From Pseudomonas sp. PDNC002 (GTDB lineage Bacteria > Pseudomonadota > Gammaproteobacteria > Pseudomonadales > Pseudomonadaceae): 64,000 nt of DNA. Where the stretch lies: contig NZ_CP070356.1 of assembly GCF_016919445.1 (NCBI RefSeq), positions 3,426,001-3,490,000 on the forward strand, in the 5' to 3' direction. Shown here in pieces: positions 1 through 10,622 of this stretch (the stretch's first letter is position 1; the number at the start of each line of letters is the position of its first letter). Below the pieces are notes generated by a model. That model saw only the letters and a list, made by a program, of their open reading frames with translations, made no database searches and was not told the origin of the DNA. Made by a program: the position numbers and the translations under genes.

Positions 1-520
1 GTACGCCGGCCTCCAGGCTGGCCTTGGCCATGCCCATCACGTTGTAGTTGGGCAGGGTGCGCTCGGCGCCCAGGTAGGAGAGGGTGAGCAGGCTGCCGTT
101 ACGGCCCTGCATCAACTCGCGGCCGGCCTTGGCCAGGGCGATGAAGCTGTAGGCGCTGATGTCGTGGGCGATACGGAAACCGTCGCGGGTGGTGACCGCG
201 GTAAAGTCGCCGTCGAGCTGGTCACCTGGCGCAAAGCCCACTGAGTGGACGATGCAGTCCAGTCCGTCCCATTGTTTTGCCAGCGCGGCGAAAACGGCCT
301 CGATGTCGGCGTCGTTGGCCACATCGCAAGGGAAGCACAGCTGCGCATTGGAGCCCCAGTCGGCGGCGAATTCTTCGACCCGCCCCTTGAGCTTGTCGTT
401 CTGGTAGGTGAAGGCCAGCTCGGCGCCTTCGCGATGCATCGCGGCTGCGATACCGGAGGCGATGGACAGCTTGCTGGCGACGCCGACGATCAGGACGCGC
501 TTACCTCTGAGAAATCCCAT
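1..520 (-). CDS. fabI: Enoyl-[acyl-carrier-protein] reductase FabI, partial (3' end outside window)
   Basis: NADH-dependent enoyl-ACP reductase, which reduces the trans-2-enoyl-ACP intermediate in the last step of each fatty-acid elongation cycle in the cytoplasm. The first 173 residues are present. They begin [16 protein letters not shown], the FabI-type Rossmann start with its modified glycine motif. The catalytic signature Tyr-x6-Lys (YNVMGMAK) lies just before the window edge, so the missing part is the substrate-lid and C-terminal third. The start is supported by an AAGGAG box ahead of the ATG. It lies 25 bp downstream of the npp ABC operon on the same strand, as in P. aeruginosa, and may be partly co-transcribed with it. 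Confidence 0.95.
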   Translation of the reverse strand, partial: MGFLRGKRVLIVGVASKLSIASGIAAAMHREGAELAFTYQNDKLKGRVEEFAADWGSNAQLCFPCDVANDADIEAVFAALAKQWDGLDCIVHSVGFAPGDQLDGDFTAVTTRDGFRIAHDISAYSFIALAKAGRELMQGRNGSLLTLSYLGAERTLPNYNVMGMAKASLEAGV

Positions 521-545
521 AGTCACTCCTTGTTCGTGTGCGGAG

Positions 546-2156
546 TCAGGCCGGCGCCGGGACCAGGAAGGCGGCCTCCAGCAGTTGCTGGGTATAGGTG
601 TGCTGCGGCGCGGCGAAGACCTCGTCGGCCATGCCTTGTTCGACCACCTTGCCATGACGGATCACCATCAACTGGTGGCTCAGCGCTTTCACCACCGCCA
701 GGTCATGGCTGATGAACAGGTAGGTCAGGTTGTACTTCTCCTGCAAATGCCGGAGTAGTTCCACCACTTGACGCTGCACGGTGCGATCCAGCGCGGAAGT
801 CGGCTCGTCCAGCAGGATCAGCGCCGGCTTGAGCACCAGTGCGCGGGCGATGGCGATGCGCTGCCGTTGGCCGCCGGAGAATTCGTGCGGGTAGCGGTGT
901 CGGGTGTCGGGGTCGAGGCCGACTTCCTTCAGGGCCGCGATGATCGCCTGCTCGCGCTCTTCGGCCGAACCGGTGCCGTGGATTTCCAGGCCTTCACCGA
1001 CGATCTGGCCCACCGACATGCGCGGGCTGAGGCTGCCGAAGGGGTCCTGGAAGACGACCTGCATTTCGCGCCGCAGCGGCCGCACCTCGGCTTGACTCAT
1101 GCCCTCCAGTGCCTGGCCCTCGAAGCGGATACCGCCCTGGCTATTGATCAGTCGCAGGATGGCCAGGCCCAGGGTGGACTTGCCGGAGCCGCTCTCGCCG
1201 ACGATGCCCAGGGTCTGGCCGCGGGGCAGGCTGAAGTCGATGCCGTCGACGGCCTTGACGTGATCGACGGTCTTGCGGAACACGCCTTTCTTGATCGGGA
1301 ACCACACGCGCAGGTCGTTGACCTCCAGCAGTGGCGCTCCTGGCTCGTTCTGCGCGGGGCTGCCACTGGGCTCGGCTCCGAGCAATTCGCGCGTGTAGGG
1401 GTGCTGTGGGGCCTCGAAGAGGGCTTCGCAGTCGGCCTGCTCGACAATACAGCCGCTCTTCATCACGCAAACGCGATGGGCGATGCGCCGCACCAGGTTG
1501 AGGTCGTGGGTGATCAGCAGCATGGCCATGCCCAGGTGCTGCTGCAGGTCGCGCAGCAGGTCGAGGATCTTCAGCTGCACGGTGACGTCAAGGGCCGTGG
1601 TCGGTTCGTCGGCGATCAGCAGCTCCGGTTCGCAGGCCAGGGCCATGGCGATCATCACCCGCTGGCGCTGGCCGCCGGAGAGCTCGTGCGGATAGGCCTT
1701 GAGGCGGCTGGCAGGGTTGGGGATGCCCACTAGGTCCAGCAGCTCCAGCGTGCGTGCGCGAGCCTGGGCGCCGTTCATGCCTTTGTGCAGCGCGAGGACT
1801 TCGCCGATCTGCTTCTCGATGCTGTGCAGCGGGTTCAGCGAGGTCATGGGTTCCTGGAACACCATGGCGATGCGGTTGCCGCGAATCCCGCGCAGCTTGC
1901 GCTCGGGGAGCTTGAGCAGGTCCTTGCCGGCGTAGTGGATGCTGCCAGAGGGATGGCTCGCGGTGGGGTAGGGCAGCAAGCGCAGGATGGAGTGCGCGGT
2001 CACCGACTTGCCGGAGCCGCTTTCGCCCACCAGCGCCAGGGTCTCGCCCTTGCGGATGTCGAAGCTGATGTGTTCCACCGCGCGTACCTGTTCCTCGCCA
2101 CAGAGGAAATCGACGGACAGGTCGCGGACTTCGATGAGGTTCTCGTTCTGGTTCAT
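546..2156 (-). CDS. nppD: Peptide ABC transporter, fused double ATPase (NppD/YejF)
   Basis: ATPase subunit of a type I ABC importer for peptides and peptidyl-nucleosides. The protein is 536 aa and carries two complete nucleotide-binding domains in tandem. Each has a Walker A (GESGSGKS), an ABC signature (LSGGQRQR or FSGGQRQR) and a Walker B followed by DEPTTALD or DEPTSALD, so both sites look competent. I chose the start at MNQNEN. The open frame extends 8 codons further upstream, but that would overlap the permease gene. It is the last gene of the operon nppA1-A2-B-C-D. The P. aeruginosa PA14 homologue is known to take up peptidyl-nucleoside antibiotics; the natural substrate here is inferred. 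Confidence 0.93.
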   Translation of the reverse strand: MNQNENLIEVRDLSVDFLCGEEQVRAVEHISFDIRKGETLALVGESGSGKSVTAHSILRLLPYPTASHPSGSIHYAGKDLLKLPERKLRGIRGNRIAMVFQEPMTSLNPLHSIEKQIGEVLALHKGMNGAQARARTLELLDLVGIPNPASRLKAYPHELSGGQRQRVMIAMALACEPELLIADEPTTALDVTVQLKILDLLRDLQQHLGMAMLLITHDLNLVRRIAHRVCVMKSGCIVEQADCEALFEAPQHPYTRELLGAEPSGSPAQNEPGAPLLEVNDLRVWFPIKKGVFRKTVDHVKAVDGIDFSLPRGQTLGIVGESGSGKSTLGLAILRLINSQGGIRFEGQALEGMSQAEVRPLRREMQVVFQDPFGSLSPRMSVGQIVGEGLEIHGTGSAEEREQAIIAALKEVGLDPDTRHRYPHEFSGGQRQRIAIARALVLKPALILLDEPTSALDRTVQRQVVELLRHLQEKYNLTYLFISHDLAVVKALSHQLMVIRHGKVVEQGMADEVFAAPQHTYTQQLLEAAFLVPAPA

Positions 2157-2157
2157 C

Positions 2158-3177
2158 TCATTTCCTCGGGTCGAAGGCATCGCGGGCGGCTTCGCCGATG
2201 AACACCAGCAGGCTGAGCATCACGGCCAGCACCACGAAGGCGGTGATGCCGAGCCAGGGCGCCTGCAGGTTGGACTTGCCCTGGGCGACCAGTTCGCCCA
2301 GCGACGGCGCGCCGGCGGGCAGGCCGAAGCCGAGGAAGTCCAGGGAGGTCAGGGTGCCGATCGCGCCGGTGAGGATGAAGGGCATGAAGGTCAGGGTGGA
2401 GATCATCGCGTTGGGCAGAATGTGGCGGAACATGATCGCCCCGTTGCGCATGCCCAGGGCGCGCGCCGCGCGCACGTATTCCAGGTTGCGGCCACGGAGG
2501 AACTCGGCGCGCACCACGTCCACCAGGCTCATCCAGGAGAACAGCAGCATGATCCCCAGCAGCCACCAGAAGCTCGGCTGCACGAAACTGGCAAGGATGA
2601 TCAGCAGGTAGAGCACCGGCAGGCCCGACCAGATTTCCAGGAAGCGCTGGCCGAGCAGGTCGATCCAGCCGCCATAGAAGCCCTGCAGCGCGCCCACGAC
2701 GACGCCGACGATGGAGCTGAGCACGGTGAGGATCAGGGCGAACAGTACCGACACGCGGAAGCCGTAGATCACCCGCGCCATCACGTCGCGCGCCTGGTCG
2801 TCGGTGCCCAGCCAGTTTTCCGCGGTGGGCGCGGAGGGCGCCGGTACGCGCAGGTCGTAATTGATGGTGTCGTAGCTGTAGGCGATCGGCGGCCAGAGGA
2901 TCCAGCCGTTCTTCTGCGCGATCTGCTCGCGCATGTACGGACTCTTGTAGTTCGCCTCCATGGGGAACTCGCCGCCGAAGGCGGTTTCCGGGTAGCGCTT
3001 GACCACCGGGAAGTACCACTCGCCGTCGTAGCGGATGGCCAGGGGCTTGTCGTTGGCGATCAGTTCCGCACCCAGGCTGAGGATGAACAGCGTGAGGAAC
3101 AGCCAGAGCGACCACCAGCCACGCTTGTTGGCCTTGAAGCGCGCCCAGCGGCGCTGATTGATGGGAGACAGGCGCAT
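2158..3177 (-). CDS. nppC: Peptide ABC transporter permease (NppC/YejE)
   Basis: Inner-membrane permease of the Npp/Yej importer, 339 aa. A short cytoplasmic N-terminus precedes a first transmembrane helix (WSLWLFLTLFILSLGAEL), then a long periplasmic loop of about 100 residues, then the five-helix BPD_transp_1 core. The coupling-helix (EAA-like) loop reads RALGMRNGAIMFRHILPNAM and would dock on NppD. The gene follows nppB with 4 bp between them and ends 1 bp before the nppD start, so translation is tightly coupled. Length and architecture match the YejE family. Confidence 0.93.
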   Translation of the reverse strand: MRLSPINQRRWARFKANKRGWWSLWLFLTLFILSLGAELIANDKPLAIRYDGEWYFPVVKRYPETAFGGEFPMEANYKSPYMREQIAQKNGWILWPPIAYSYDTINYDLRVPAPSAPTAENWLGTDDQARDVMARVIYGFRVSVLFALILTVLSSIVGVVVGALQGFYGGWIDLLGQRFLEIWSGLPVLYLLIILASFVQPSFWWLLGIMLLFSWMSLVDVVRAEFLRGRNLEYVRAARALGMRNGAIMFRHILPNAMISTLTFMPFILTGAIGTLTSLDFLGFGLPAGAPSLGELVAQGKSNLQAPWLGITAFVVLAVMLSLLVFIGEAARDAFDPRK

Positions 3178-3181
3178 CGGA

Positions 3182-4264
3182 TTACTCCCGGTTCTCGAAG
3201 TCGATGCGCGGATCGACCAGCGTGTAGAGGACGTCGCTGACCAGCTTCATGATCAGACCGAACAGGGTGAAGATGAACAGCGTGCCGAACACCACCGGGT
3301 AGTCGCGGTTCAGCGCCGCTTCGAAGCTGAGCAGGCCCAGGCCGTCGAGGGAGAAGATCACCTCGATCAGCAGCGAGCCGGTGAAGAAGATGCCCAGCAG
3401 GGCCGAGGGCAGACCGGCGATGATCAGCAGCATGGCGTTACGGAACACGTGTCCGTAGAGCACGCGGCGCTCGGTGAGGCCCTTGGCGCGGGCGGTGACG
3501 ACGTACTGCTTGCCGATCTCGTCGAGGAAGCTGTTCTTGGTCAGCAGGGTGATGGTCGCGAAGTTGCCGATCACCAGCGCAGTGATGGGCAGCGCCAGGT
3601 GCCAGAAATAGTCGCGGACCTTGCCGGCCCAGGTCAGCTCGTCGAAGTTGTTGGAGGTCAATCCTCGTAACGGGAACCAGTCCCAGTAGCTGCCGCCGGC
3701 GAACAGCACCACCAGCAGGATGGCGAAGAGGAAGGCGGGGATCGCGTAGCCGACGATGATCGCCGAGCTGGTCCAGACGTCGAAATGGCTGCCGTGGCGC
3801 ACCGCCTTGGCGATGCCCAGCGGGATCGACACCAGGTACATGATCAGCGTGCTCCACAGCCCGAGGGAGATGGAGACCGGCAGCTTCTCGACGATCAGGT
3901 CGGTGACCTTGGCGTCACGGAAGAAGCTCTGGCCGAAGTCCAGGTGCACGTAGTTCTTGAGCATGATCCAGAAGCGTTCGGGTGCCGGCTTGTCGAAGCC
4001 GTACATCTTCTCGATTTCCTTCACCAGCTCCGGGTCCAGGCCCTGGGCGCCGCGATAGTGCGTGCCGGCGGCAGGGACTTCACCGCCGCCGCCGGAGATG
4101 CGTCCGGTGGCGCCGCCGCTGGCGGCATCGAAGCCTTCCAGCTTGGCGATCATCTGCTCCACCGGGCCGCCGGGGGCGGCCTGGATGATGATGAAGTTGA
4201 TCAGCAGGATGCCGAACAGGGTGGGGATGATCAGCAGCAGGCGCCGCAGGATGTAGGCCAGCAT
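3182..4264 (-). CDS. nppB: Peptide ABC transporter permease (NppB/YejB)
   Basis: Second permease half of the Npp/Yej importer, 360 aa, beginning [19 protein letters not shown]. It is a DppB-like permease with an N-terminal anchor helix, a periplasmic loop containing a Gly-rich stretch ([14 protein letters not shown], about residues 45-60) and a six-helix core. The coupling loop is [21 protein letters not shown]. The start ATG overlaps the nppA2 stop by one base (TGATG), which fixes the start; a 32-codon upstream extension of the frame lies inside nppA2 and is rejected. It forms a heterodimeric channel with NppC. Confidence 0.93.
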   Translation of the reverse strand: MLAYILRRLLLIIPTLFGILLINFIIIQAAPGGPVEQMIAKLEGFDAASGGATGRISGGGGEVPAAGTHYRGAQGLDPELVKEIEKMYGFDKPAPERFWIMLKNYVHLDFGQSFFRDAKVTDLIVEKLPVSISLGLWSTLIMYLVSIPLGIAKAVRHGSHFDVWTSSAIIVGYAIPAFLFAILLVVLFAGGSYWDWFPLRGLTSNNFDELTWAGKVRDYFWHLALPITALVIGNFATITLLTKNSFLDEIGKQYVVTARAKGLTERRVLYGHVFRNAMLLIIAGLPSALLGIFFTGSLLIEVIFSLDGLGLLSFEAALNRDYPVVFGTLFIFTLFGLIMKLVSDVLYTLVDPRIDFENRE

Positions 4265-6129
4265 CACTCGGCCCCTTGGGCGACGGCGCCGCCAACGGGC
4301 GTTTCGGCCGCGGCCTTGGCGTCCGTATTGGTTGGCACAGCCTTGTCGCGGGCCTGCCACCAGGTCTGCAGCGCATAGCTGTAGGGCGGCAGTTTTTCCG
4401 GGTGGGCGATGCGGTTCCAGTAGGCGATGCGCCAGTTGCCCAGGTACCAGTTGGGCACCACGTAGTGGCCCCAGAGCAGCGCGCGGTCCAGCGCGCGGGC
4501 ATGGCGCACCAGGCTTTCGCGGGAGCCCGCGTTGATCAGGCCTTCCACCAGGGCATCGATGCCCGGGTCGCGCAGGCCGATGAAGTTGCGGCTACCGGGC
4601 TTGTCGGCGCTGCTGGAGTGCCAGAACTCGCGCTGCTCGTTACCCGGGGAACTGGACTGCGGCCAGCTGCTGACGATCATGTCGTAGTCCCGCGAGCGCA
4701 GGCGGTTGATGTACTGCGAGACGTCGACCCGGCGCAGTTGCATGTCGATACCCAGCTCCGCGAGGTTGCGCTTGAACGGCAGCAGCACGCGCTCGAAGTC
4801 GGCCTGGGCGAGCATGAACTCGAAGCTCAGCTGTTTGCCGTCGGGACCGACCATCTTGTCGTTCTCGATCTTGTAGCCGGCGTCGAGCAACAGCTGGTAG
4901 GCCTTGCGCTTCTGCTCGCGGATGATGCCGCTGCCGTCGCTGGTGGGAGGCACGTAGACCTGGGTGAATACCTCGGGCGGCAGCTTGTCGCGCAGCGGCT
5001 CGAGAATCTTCAGCTCCTCGGCGTCAGGCAGCTGCTTGGCGGCCATTTCGGAGTTTTCGAAGTAACTGCCGTCGCGCAGGTAGGAGCCGAAGAACAGCTG
5101 CTTGTTGGTCCACTCGAAGTCGAAAAGCTGGCTGATCGCCTCGCGCACGCGCGGGTCCTGGAACACCGGGCGGCGGATGTTGAAGGCGTAGGCCTGCATG
5201 CCCCATGGATTGCCGTTCACCGGCTCCTCGCGAACGATGCGGCCATCGCGCACGGCTGGCGAGTCGTAGGCGGTCGCCCAGTTCTTCGCGATGCGCTCGT
5301 CGTTGAAGTCGAACTGCCCGGCCTTGAAGGCCTCCAGGGCGACGGTGAGGTCGCGGTAGGACTCCACCACCACAGCGTCGAAGTTGTTGAAGCCGCGGTT
5401 CACCGGCAGCTTGTCGCCCCACCAGTCCTTGACCTTCTCGTAGCGGATCGAGCGGCCGGCCTCGACCTTGGCGATGCGGTACGGGCCGCTGCCCAGCGGC
5501 GGTTCCATGTTGGTCTTGTTGAAGTCGCGGCTGGCCCACCAGTGCTTGGGCAGGATCGACAGCTGGCCGAGGATCAGTGGCAGCTCGCGGTTGTCGCCGT
5601 GCTTGAAGTCAAAGCGCACGCGCAGCTTGTCCTCGGCCACCACCTTGTCGACGTCCGCGTAGTAGTTGCGGTACATCGGGTCGCCGTCCTTCATCAGGGT
5701 TTCGAAGGTGAACACCACGTCTTCGGCGGTGACCGGCGTGCCGTCCTGGAAGCGCGCTTCGGGGCGCAGGTAGTAGCGGACGAAGCGGTGCTCCGGGTCC
5801 TTCTCGATCTTCTCGGCAAGCAGGCCGTATTCGGTGAAGGGCTCATCGAGGGAGTGGAAGGTGAGGGTATCGTAGATCAGGTTGATCTGCGGGGCCGAGT
5901 TGCCCTTGGCAATGAAGGGGTTGAGGCTGTCGAAACCTCCGAAGTCGGAGAGACGCAGCGTTCCGCCCTTGGGCGCATCCGCATTGACGAAATCGAAGTG
6001 CTTGAAGTTGGCCGGGTACTTCGGCGCCTCGTCATACAGGGTGATGGCGTGCTGCGGCGCGGCCTGCGCACTGCCCAGCAGTCCCAGCAACAGGCCGGCG
6101 CAGAGCGCGGCGCGGCGGGGGCTTTTCAT
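4264..6129 (-). CDS. nppA2: Periplasmic peptide-binding protein of Npp importer (second copy)
   Basis: Solute-binding protein of SBP family 5 (YejA/DppA type), 621 aa. A signal peptide ([23 protein letters not shown]) is followed by the mature domain with the conserved SBP_5 segment [23 protein letters not shown] and the ligand-pocket region [15 protein letters not shown]. It delivers oligopeptide or peptidyl-nucleoside ligands to NppBC. The start overlaps the preceding gene's stop (ATGA), which excludes the much longer upstream open frame. It is a clear paralogue of the next gene upstream, so the importer has two interchangeable or differently specific receptors. Confidence 0.93.
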   Translation of the reverse strand: MKSPRRAALCAGLLLGLLGSAQAAPQHAITLYDEAPKYPANFKHFDFVNADAPKGGTLRLSDFGGFDSLNPFIAKGNSAPQINLIYDTLTFHSLDEPFTEYGLLAEKIEKDPEHRFVRYYLRPEARFQDGTPVTAEDVVFTFETLMKDGDPMYRNYYADVDKVVAEDKLRVRFDFKHGDNRELPLILGQLSILPKHWWASRDFNKTNMEPPLGSGPYRIAKVEAGRSIRYEKVKDWWGDKLPVNRGFNNFDAVVVESYRDLTVALEAFKAGQFDFNDERIAKNWATAYDSPAVRDGRIVREEPVNGNPWGMQAYAFNIRRPVFQDPRVREAISQLFDFEWTNKQLFFGSYLRDGSYFENSEMAAKQLPDAEELKILEPLRDKLPPEVFTQVYVPPTSDGSGIIREQKRKAYQLLLDAGYKIENDKMVGPDGKQLSFEFMLAQADFERVLLPFKRNLAELGIDMQLRRVDVSQYINRLRSRDYDMIVSSWPQSSSPGNEQREFWHSSSADKPGSRNFIGLRDPGIDALVEGLINAGSRESLVRHARALDRALLWGHYVVPNWYLGNWRIAYWNRIAHPEKLPPYSYALQTWWQARDKAVPTNTDAKAAAETPVGGAVAQGAE

Positions 6130-7955
6130 AGGGTGTTCTCCTGGTCTTTTTGCCACCACGCGCGCAAGCCCAGTGTGTAGGGCGGCGTGGTGACGAAGGC
6201 GAAGCGGTTGCGGTACGCCAGTCGATGTTTGTTCAGGTACCAGTTGGGAATGCTGTAGTGCTGCCACAGCAGCACCCTGTCCAGGGAGCGGGCGGCGGCT
6301 TCCTGCTGGTCGCGGTCGGTGGCGCCCAGCAGTTTTTCGAGCATCGCGTCCACCACAGGGCTGGCGATGCCCGCATAGTTCTTGCTGCCCTTGACCGCCA
6401 CCTGGCTGGAATGGAAGTACTGCCATTGTTCGAGGCCGGGGCTCAATGTCTGGGGCAGGGTCATCAGAATCATGTCGTAGTCGAACTGGTCCAGACGCTG
6501 TTTGTACTGGGCGCGGTCCACGGTGCGCAAGCTCGCATCGATACCAATGCTGGCGAGATTCTCGCGATAGGGCTGGAGTACCCGCTCCAGGCTGGGATTG
6601 ACCAGCAGGATTTCGAAGCGCAGCTGTTTGCCGTTGGCATTCAGAAGCCGGTCGCCGGAGAGCTTCCAGCCGGCTTCGCCTAATAGACCCAATGCGTGAC
6701 GCAGGGTTTCCCGCGAAATGCCGGCCCCCTTGGTCACCGGCACGGTGAAGGGGCGCTTGAACAATGCTTCGGGCAGTTGCTGACGGTAAGGGGAGAGCAG
6801 CAGCCACTCCTTGCCCTGGGGCGCGCCGGTGGCGGCGAAGGTACTGTTGGGGTAGTAACTGCTGGCGCGCACGTAGGCATCGTTGAACAGTGCGCGGTTG
6901 GTCCATTCGAAATCGAACATCATCCCCAGCGCTTCGCGCAGACGGCGATCAGCGAAGGTCGCACGGCGGGTATTGAGGAACAGCGCCTGGGTCTGGGTGG
7001 GGATCTGGTGGGGGATTTCCACCTTCACCACTTCACCGCGGCGCACAGCCGGGAAGCGGTAGTTGCTGCGCCAGTTCTTCGCCTGGTGCTCGATGTAGAA
7101 ATCGAATTCACCGGCCTTGAAGGCTTCGAAGGCGATGCCGGCGTCTCGATAGAAGTCCACTTCGACCCGGTCGAAGTTGTACTTGCCGCGGTTCACAGGC
7201 AGGTCCTTGCCCCACCAGTCCTTGACCCTCTCGAACACCAGGCGGCGCCCCGGCACTACTTCGGTGATGCGATACGGACCACTGCCCAACGGCGGATCGA
7301 AGGTGGTGGCCTGGAAGTCGCGGCCTTTCCAGTAGTGCTGTGGCAGCACCGGCATTTCGCCCAGGCGCAGGATCAGCAGCGGATTGTCATGGCGCTTGAA
7401 GACGAAGCGGATGCTCTGCGCGGAAAGGATGTCGACCCGCTGCACCTCCTGCAGGTTGGTGCGGTACATCGGGTGGCCATGCTTGAGCAGGGTGCGGTAG
7501 GAAAATGCCACGTCGTAGGCGGTGATCGGCTTGCCGTCGTGGAAGCGCGCTTCCGGGCGCAGGTTGAACACCACCCAGCTGCGATCCTCGGCGTACTCCA
7601 CGCTACGGGCGATCAGGCCGTAGCTGGAGGCGGGCTCGTCGCCCGAAGGGTCGTAGAGGCCGGTGCCGACCATCAGCGGCTCATTGAGCTCGCTGACGCC
7701 GTATTGCAGGAAGTCCGCGGTGCTGACGGGCGGGCTGCCCTTGAAGGTATAGGGATTGAGCGTGTCGAACGTGCCCAGGCCCATCAGCCGCAGCAGGCCG
7801 CCCTTGGGGGCCTTGGGGTTGACCCAGTCGAAATGGTCGAAGCTGGCCGGGTATTTGAGGTCGCCGAACTGCGCGTAACCGTGGCTCTCGGTGATCTGGG
7901 CGGAGGCGGGCAGGCCCAGGAAGAGTCCCAGGAACAGGAGAGACAATCGACGCAT
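6126..7955 (-). CDS. nppA1: Periplasmic peptide-binding protein of Npp importer (first copy)
   Basis: First gene of the five-gene importer operon, 609 aa. The signal peptide is MRRLSLLFLGLFLGLPASA with mature start QITESHGYAQFGD. SBP family 5 hallmarks are present: PEARFHDGKPITAYDVAFSYRTL and GSGPYRITEVVPGRR. It shares long collinear blocks with NppA2 (for example KYPASFDHFDWVNPKAPKGG against [20 protein letters not shown]), so the two arose by tandem duplication and diverged. The operon promoter should lie in the roughly 115 bp between this gene and the mltD 3' end; I could not pick a convincing -10/-35. Confidence 0.93.
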   Translation of the reverse strand: MRRLSLLFLGLFLGLPASAQITESHGYAQFGDLKYPASFDHFDWVNPKAPKGGLLRLMGLGTFDTLNPYTFKGSPPVSTADFLQYGVSELNEPLMVGTGLYDPSGDEPASSYGLIARSVEYAEDRSWVVFNLRPEARFHDGKPITAYDVAFSYRTLLKHGHPMYRTNLQEVQRVDILSAQSIRFVFKRHDNPLLILRLGEMPVLPQHYWKGRDFQATTFDPPLGSGPYRITEVVPGRRLVFERVKDWWGKDLPVNRGKYNFDRVEVDFYRDAGIAFEAFKAGEFDFYIEHQAKNWRSNYRFPAVRRGEVVKVEIPHQIPTQTQALFLNTRRATFADRRLREALGMMFDFEWTNRALFNDAYVRASSYYPNSTFAATGAPQGKEWLLLSPYRQQLPEALFKRPFTVPVTKGAGISRETLRHALGLLGEAGWKLSGDRLLNANGKQLRFEILLVNPSLERVLQPYRENLASIGIDASLRTVDRAQYKQRLDQFDYDMILMTLPQTLSPGLEQWQYFHSSQVAVKGSKNYAGIASPVVDAMLEKLLGATDRDQQEAAARSLDRVLLWQHYSIPNWYLNKHRLAYRNRFAFVTTPPYTLGLRAWWQKDQENTL

Positions 7956-8038
7956 CAGGCGTAGGATCCGATCCTGGCTGGCTGAGGGAGAGTTGCGTCG
8001 TACAGTAGCAGCTTGTCCTGGCTGCCAGAAGACATGCG

Positions 8039-8060
8039 GCCGGGGCGATGCCGCCCCGGC
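8039..8060 (-). terminator. GC-rich hairpin just downstream of mltD
   Basis: A 9-bp perfect stem (GCCGGGGCG/CGCCCCGGC) with a 4-base loop lies 13 bp after the mltD stop and before the npp operon. No U-tract follows on the minus strand, so it may be a weak terminator or an mRNA 3'-end protector rather than a canonical rho-independent terminator. Confidence 0.4.
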
Positions 8061-8072
8061 GCGAAAGCGGGA

Positions 8073-9677
8073 TCAGCGGCTGGCGGTGTCGAGGTACAGG
8101 GTAATGGTCTGGCCCGGCTTCAGGGCTTTGCCACTGCGCGGGTTCCAGCGCTTGATGTGCTGCATCTCGACGTTGAAGCGCTTGGCGATCAGGTACATCG
8201 AGTCGCCTTGCTTGACCTTGTAGTAGGTCGCGGTGTCCTGCTTGGCCTTGCTGCTGGAGGCCACCTGGGTGGCTGCGGCCTTGCCGCCCTGCAGGGTGAG
8301 GGTCTGGCCGGGCTTCACGCCATGGCTGTCGAGCTTGTTCCAGCGCTTGATGTCGGCGACATCGACATCGTTCTTCTTGGCGATCTGCCAGAGGGTGTCG
8401 CCGCTCTTCACGGTGTAGCTACGGCTGCTGGCGCGAGCGCTGGGGACCGCCTTCGAACGGTCCACCTGGGCCAGTTGGCGCGGGCTTTCCGGCTCGATGG
8501 TCGGACGGCCGGGCTGGCCAGGAATGACCAGGGTCTGGCCATTGCGCAGGCGGTTGGCGCTCAGGCGGTTGGCCGCCTTGAGCTCGGCAACGCTCAGGCG
8601 GTAGCGCTGGGCGATGCTGTGCAGGCTGTCACCCTTGCGCACGCGGTAGTGCGCGTTGCTGGCAACCTTGATCTCGACCGGCTGCATGTTGGCCACGCCA
8701 GCCTGCAGGGTATCGGCCTTGTCCAGCGGCACCAGCAGGTGCTGCGGGCCGTCGAGGGTTACCTTGCGCTTGAAGGCCGGGTTGAGCTGGTAGAGCTCGT
8801 CCTCGTCCAGGTCGGCCAGGGCGGCGACGCGGGAGAGGTCCAGGCCCGGCTTGATGCGGATCGAGGTGAAGTAGGGCTGGTTGGCGATCGGGCTGAGGTT
8901 GATGCCGTAGATGGTCGGCGCGTTGACCAGTTGCGACAGGGCCAGCAGCTTGGGTACGTAATCCTGGGTTTCCTGCGGCAGTGGCAGGTTCCAGTAGTCG
9001 GTCGGCAGGCCGAGCCGCTCGTTGCGCTCGATCGCACGGCTGACGGTGCCTTCACCGGCGTTGTAGGCGGCCAGCGCGAGCAGCCAGTCGCCGTTGAACA
9101 TGTCGTGCAGGCGGGTCAGGTAGGTCAGCGCGGCATTGGTCGACGCGGTGATGTCGCGGCGGCCGTCGTAGAAGTTGGTCTGGCGCAGGTTGAAGTGCGT
9201 GCCGGTGCTCGGGATGAACTGCCAGAGGCCCACGGCCTGGGCGCGCGAGACCGCCATCGGGTTGTACGAGCTCTCGATCACCGGGAGCAGAGCCAGTTCC
9301 AGCGGCATGTCGCGCTCTTCCAGGCGCTCGACGATGTAGTGCATGTACGGCGCGCCGCGTTCGCTGGCGTTCTCCAGGAACGACTGGTTGCCCATGAACC
9401 ACAGGCGCTGGCGCTCGATACGCGGGTTGGTGTCGATCTGGTCCTGCAGTTGGAAGCCGCCACGCATGCGCTCCCAGATGTCGTTCTGGGCGCTGGCCGA
9501 CCAGGCAGGGTTGAACTGCATGTCGACGGCCCGCGCGGCGGGACGGGACGTACTGGCGAGATCGGTCCGCTGGGTCGACTGGCAGCCGGCCAGGCCCGCG
9601 GCGAGCAGAACGATGGAGACTCGAATGGCTCGTGCCAATGCGTCTAGATCGGAGGTCTTGCTGGTCTTTGGCGGCAT
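8073..9677 (-). CDS. mltD: Membrane-bound lytic murein transglycosylase D (lipoprotein, LysM repeats)
   Basis: Cleaves the MurNAc-GlcNAc bond of peptidoglycan with formation of 1,6-anhydro-MurNAc, acting from the periplasmic face. The 534-aa protein begins with a lipoprotein signal whose lipobox is LAGC (acylated Cys32, followed by Gln). The SLT domain follows (about 110-240), with catalytic Glu135 in LLPVIESSYNP and the downstream GLWQFIPSTG and ALAAYNAGEG motifs. Three LysM modules (about 340-385, 415-460 and 485-530) bind glycan. The layout and length match MltD. It is convergent with nothing and shares strand with gloB upstream. Confidence 0.95.
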   Translation of the reverse strand: MPPKTSKTSDLDALARAIRVSIVLLAAGLAGCQSTQRTDLASTSRPAARAVDMQFNPAWSASAQNDIWERMRGGFQLQDQIDTNPRIERQRLWFMGNQSFLENASERGAPYMHYIVERLEERDMPLELALLPVIESSYNPMAVSRAQAVGLWQFIPSTGTHFNLRQTNFYDGRRDITASTNAALTYLTRLHDMFNGDWLLALAAYNAGEGTVSRAIERNERLGLPTDYWNLPLPQETQDYVPKLLALSQLVNAPTIYGINLSPIANQPYFTSIRIKPGLDLSRVAALADLDEDELYQLNPAFKRKVTLDGPQHLLVPLDKADTLQAGVANMQPVEIKVASNAHYRVRKGDSLHSIAQRYRLSVAELKAANRLSANRLRNGQTLVIPGQPGRPTIEPESPRQLAQVDRSKAVPSARASSRSYTVKSGDTLWQIAKKNDVDVADIKRWNKLDSHGVKPGQTLTLQGGKAAATQVASSSKAKQDTATYYKVKQGDSMYLIAKRFNVEMQHIKRWNPRSGKALKPGQTITLYLDTASR

Positions 9678-9756
9678 TGGCTGATGACTGTGTCCGGGGC
9701 AAAAATTTCGGGGATTCTAGGAATCGCGGTTGCCCTGGTCAAGATTTCGCCAACCG

Positions 9757-10536
9757 TTAGAACTGGTCCTTCCAGCGGCGAATGGTCGCAAAGACCTCCT
9801 CGGGGGCGCGTGTTTCCTGGCCGCTCCGCTCGTCGGCGATTTTCTTAACGGATATTTCCGATACACGGAGGAAAGGATTCGTCGCTCGCTCCAGGCCTAT
9901 AGAAGAAGGGAGGCTGATCTTCCCTTGCTCACGCCAGCGGGTGACCTCTTCGAACCGCGCGCGCACGTCCGGATTCTCCGGTTCCACGGCGCAGGCGAAG
10001 CGCAGGTTGCTCAAGGTGTACTCGTGGGCGCAGTAGACCTGCGTCGGGTCCGGCAGCGCCGCGAGCCGGCTGAGGGAGTCGTACATCTGCGCTGGCGTCC
10101 CCTCGAACAGGCGGCCGCAACCCGCGGCGAACAGGGTGTCGCCGCAGAACAGCAGCGGCTGGTTGGCGTCCGCATGGAAATAGGCAATGTGCCCCAGGGT
10201 GTGGCCGGGAACATGGATCACCTCGAAGCCCAGGCCCAGCACCTCGACATGGTCGCCGTCGTTCAGCGCGACGTCCCGCGCGGGAATCTTCTCGCTGGAC
10301 GGGCCGAGCACGCGGGCGCCGGTCTCGGACTTGAGGCGGGCGACGCCGCCGACGTGGTCGGCGTGGTGGTGGGTAACCAGGATGTCGGTCAGCTTCCAGC
10401 CTGGATGGGCCTGGAGCCATTGTTCCACGGGCGCGGCGTCGCCCGGATCGACCACCGCGCACTCACGGCGATTCACATCCTGCAACAGCCACAGGTAGTT
10501 ATCGGAAAAGGCGGGCAGTGCGTCTATCTGTATCAT
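9757..10536 (-). CDS. gloB: Hydroxyacylglutathione hydrolase (glyoxalase II)
   Basis: Hydrolyses S-D-lactoylglutathione to D-lactate and glutathione in methylglyoxal detoxification. The 259 aa are typical for the family. The metallo-beta-lactamase metal motif THHHADH is present, followed by the second-shell H (VPGHTLGH), the bridging Asp (FCGDTLF) and the C-terminal CAHEYT segment. The start at [16 protein letters not shown] is the conserved GloB N-terminus; the frame runs 49 codons further upstream, but that part overlaps the divergent promoter and resembles no GloB. It is transcribed away from the methyltransferase/rnhA/dnaQ genes. Confidence 0.95.
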   Translation of the reverse strand: MIQIDALPAFSDNYLWLLQDVNRRECAVVDPGDAAPVEQWLQAHPGWKLTDILVTHHHADHVGGVARLKSETGARVLGPSSEKIPARDVALNDGDHVEVLGLGFEVIHVPGHTLGHIAYFHADANQPLLFCGDTLFAAGCGRLFEGTPAQMYDSLSRLAALPDPTQVYCAHEYTLSNLRFACAVEPENPDVRARFEEVTRWREQGKISLPSSIGLERATNPFLRVSEISVKKIADERSGQETRAPEEVFATIRRWKDQF

Positions 10537-10622
10537 GGAGGGAAAGTCGCCAAGTGGTGGGCATTGGCGCATAGTAGTGCGGATACGCACATTTGTGTCG
10601 CGCTGTCCCACAGGGGGTAGTG

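Noticed and set aside
4264..6906. 880-codon version of the second binding protein
   Set aside because: The part beyond 6129 lies inside the first binding-protein gene in another frame; the shorter start gives a proper signal peptide and the usual ATGA overlap.
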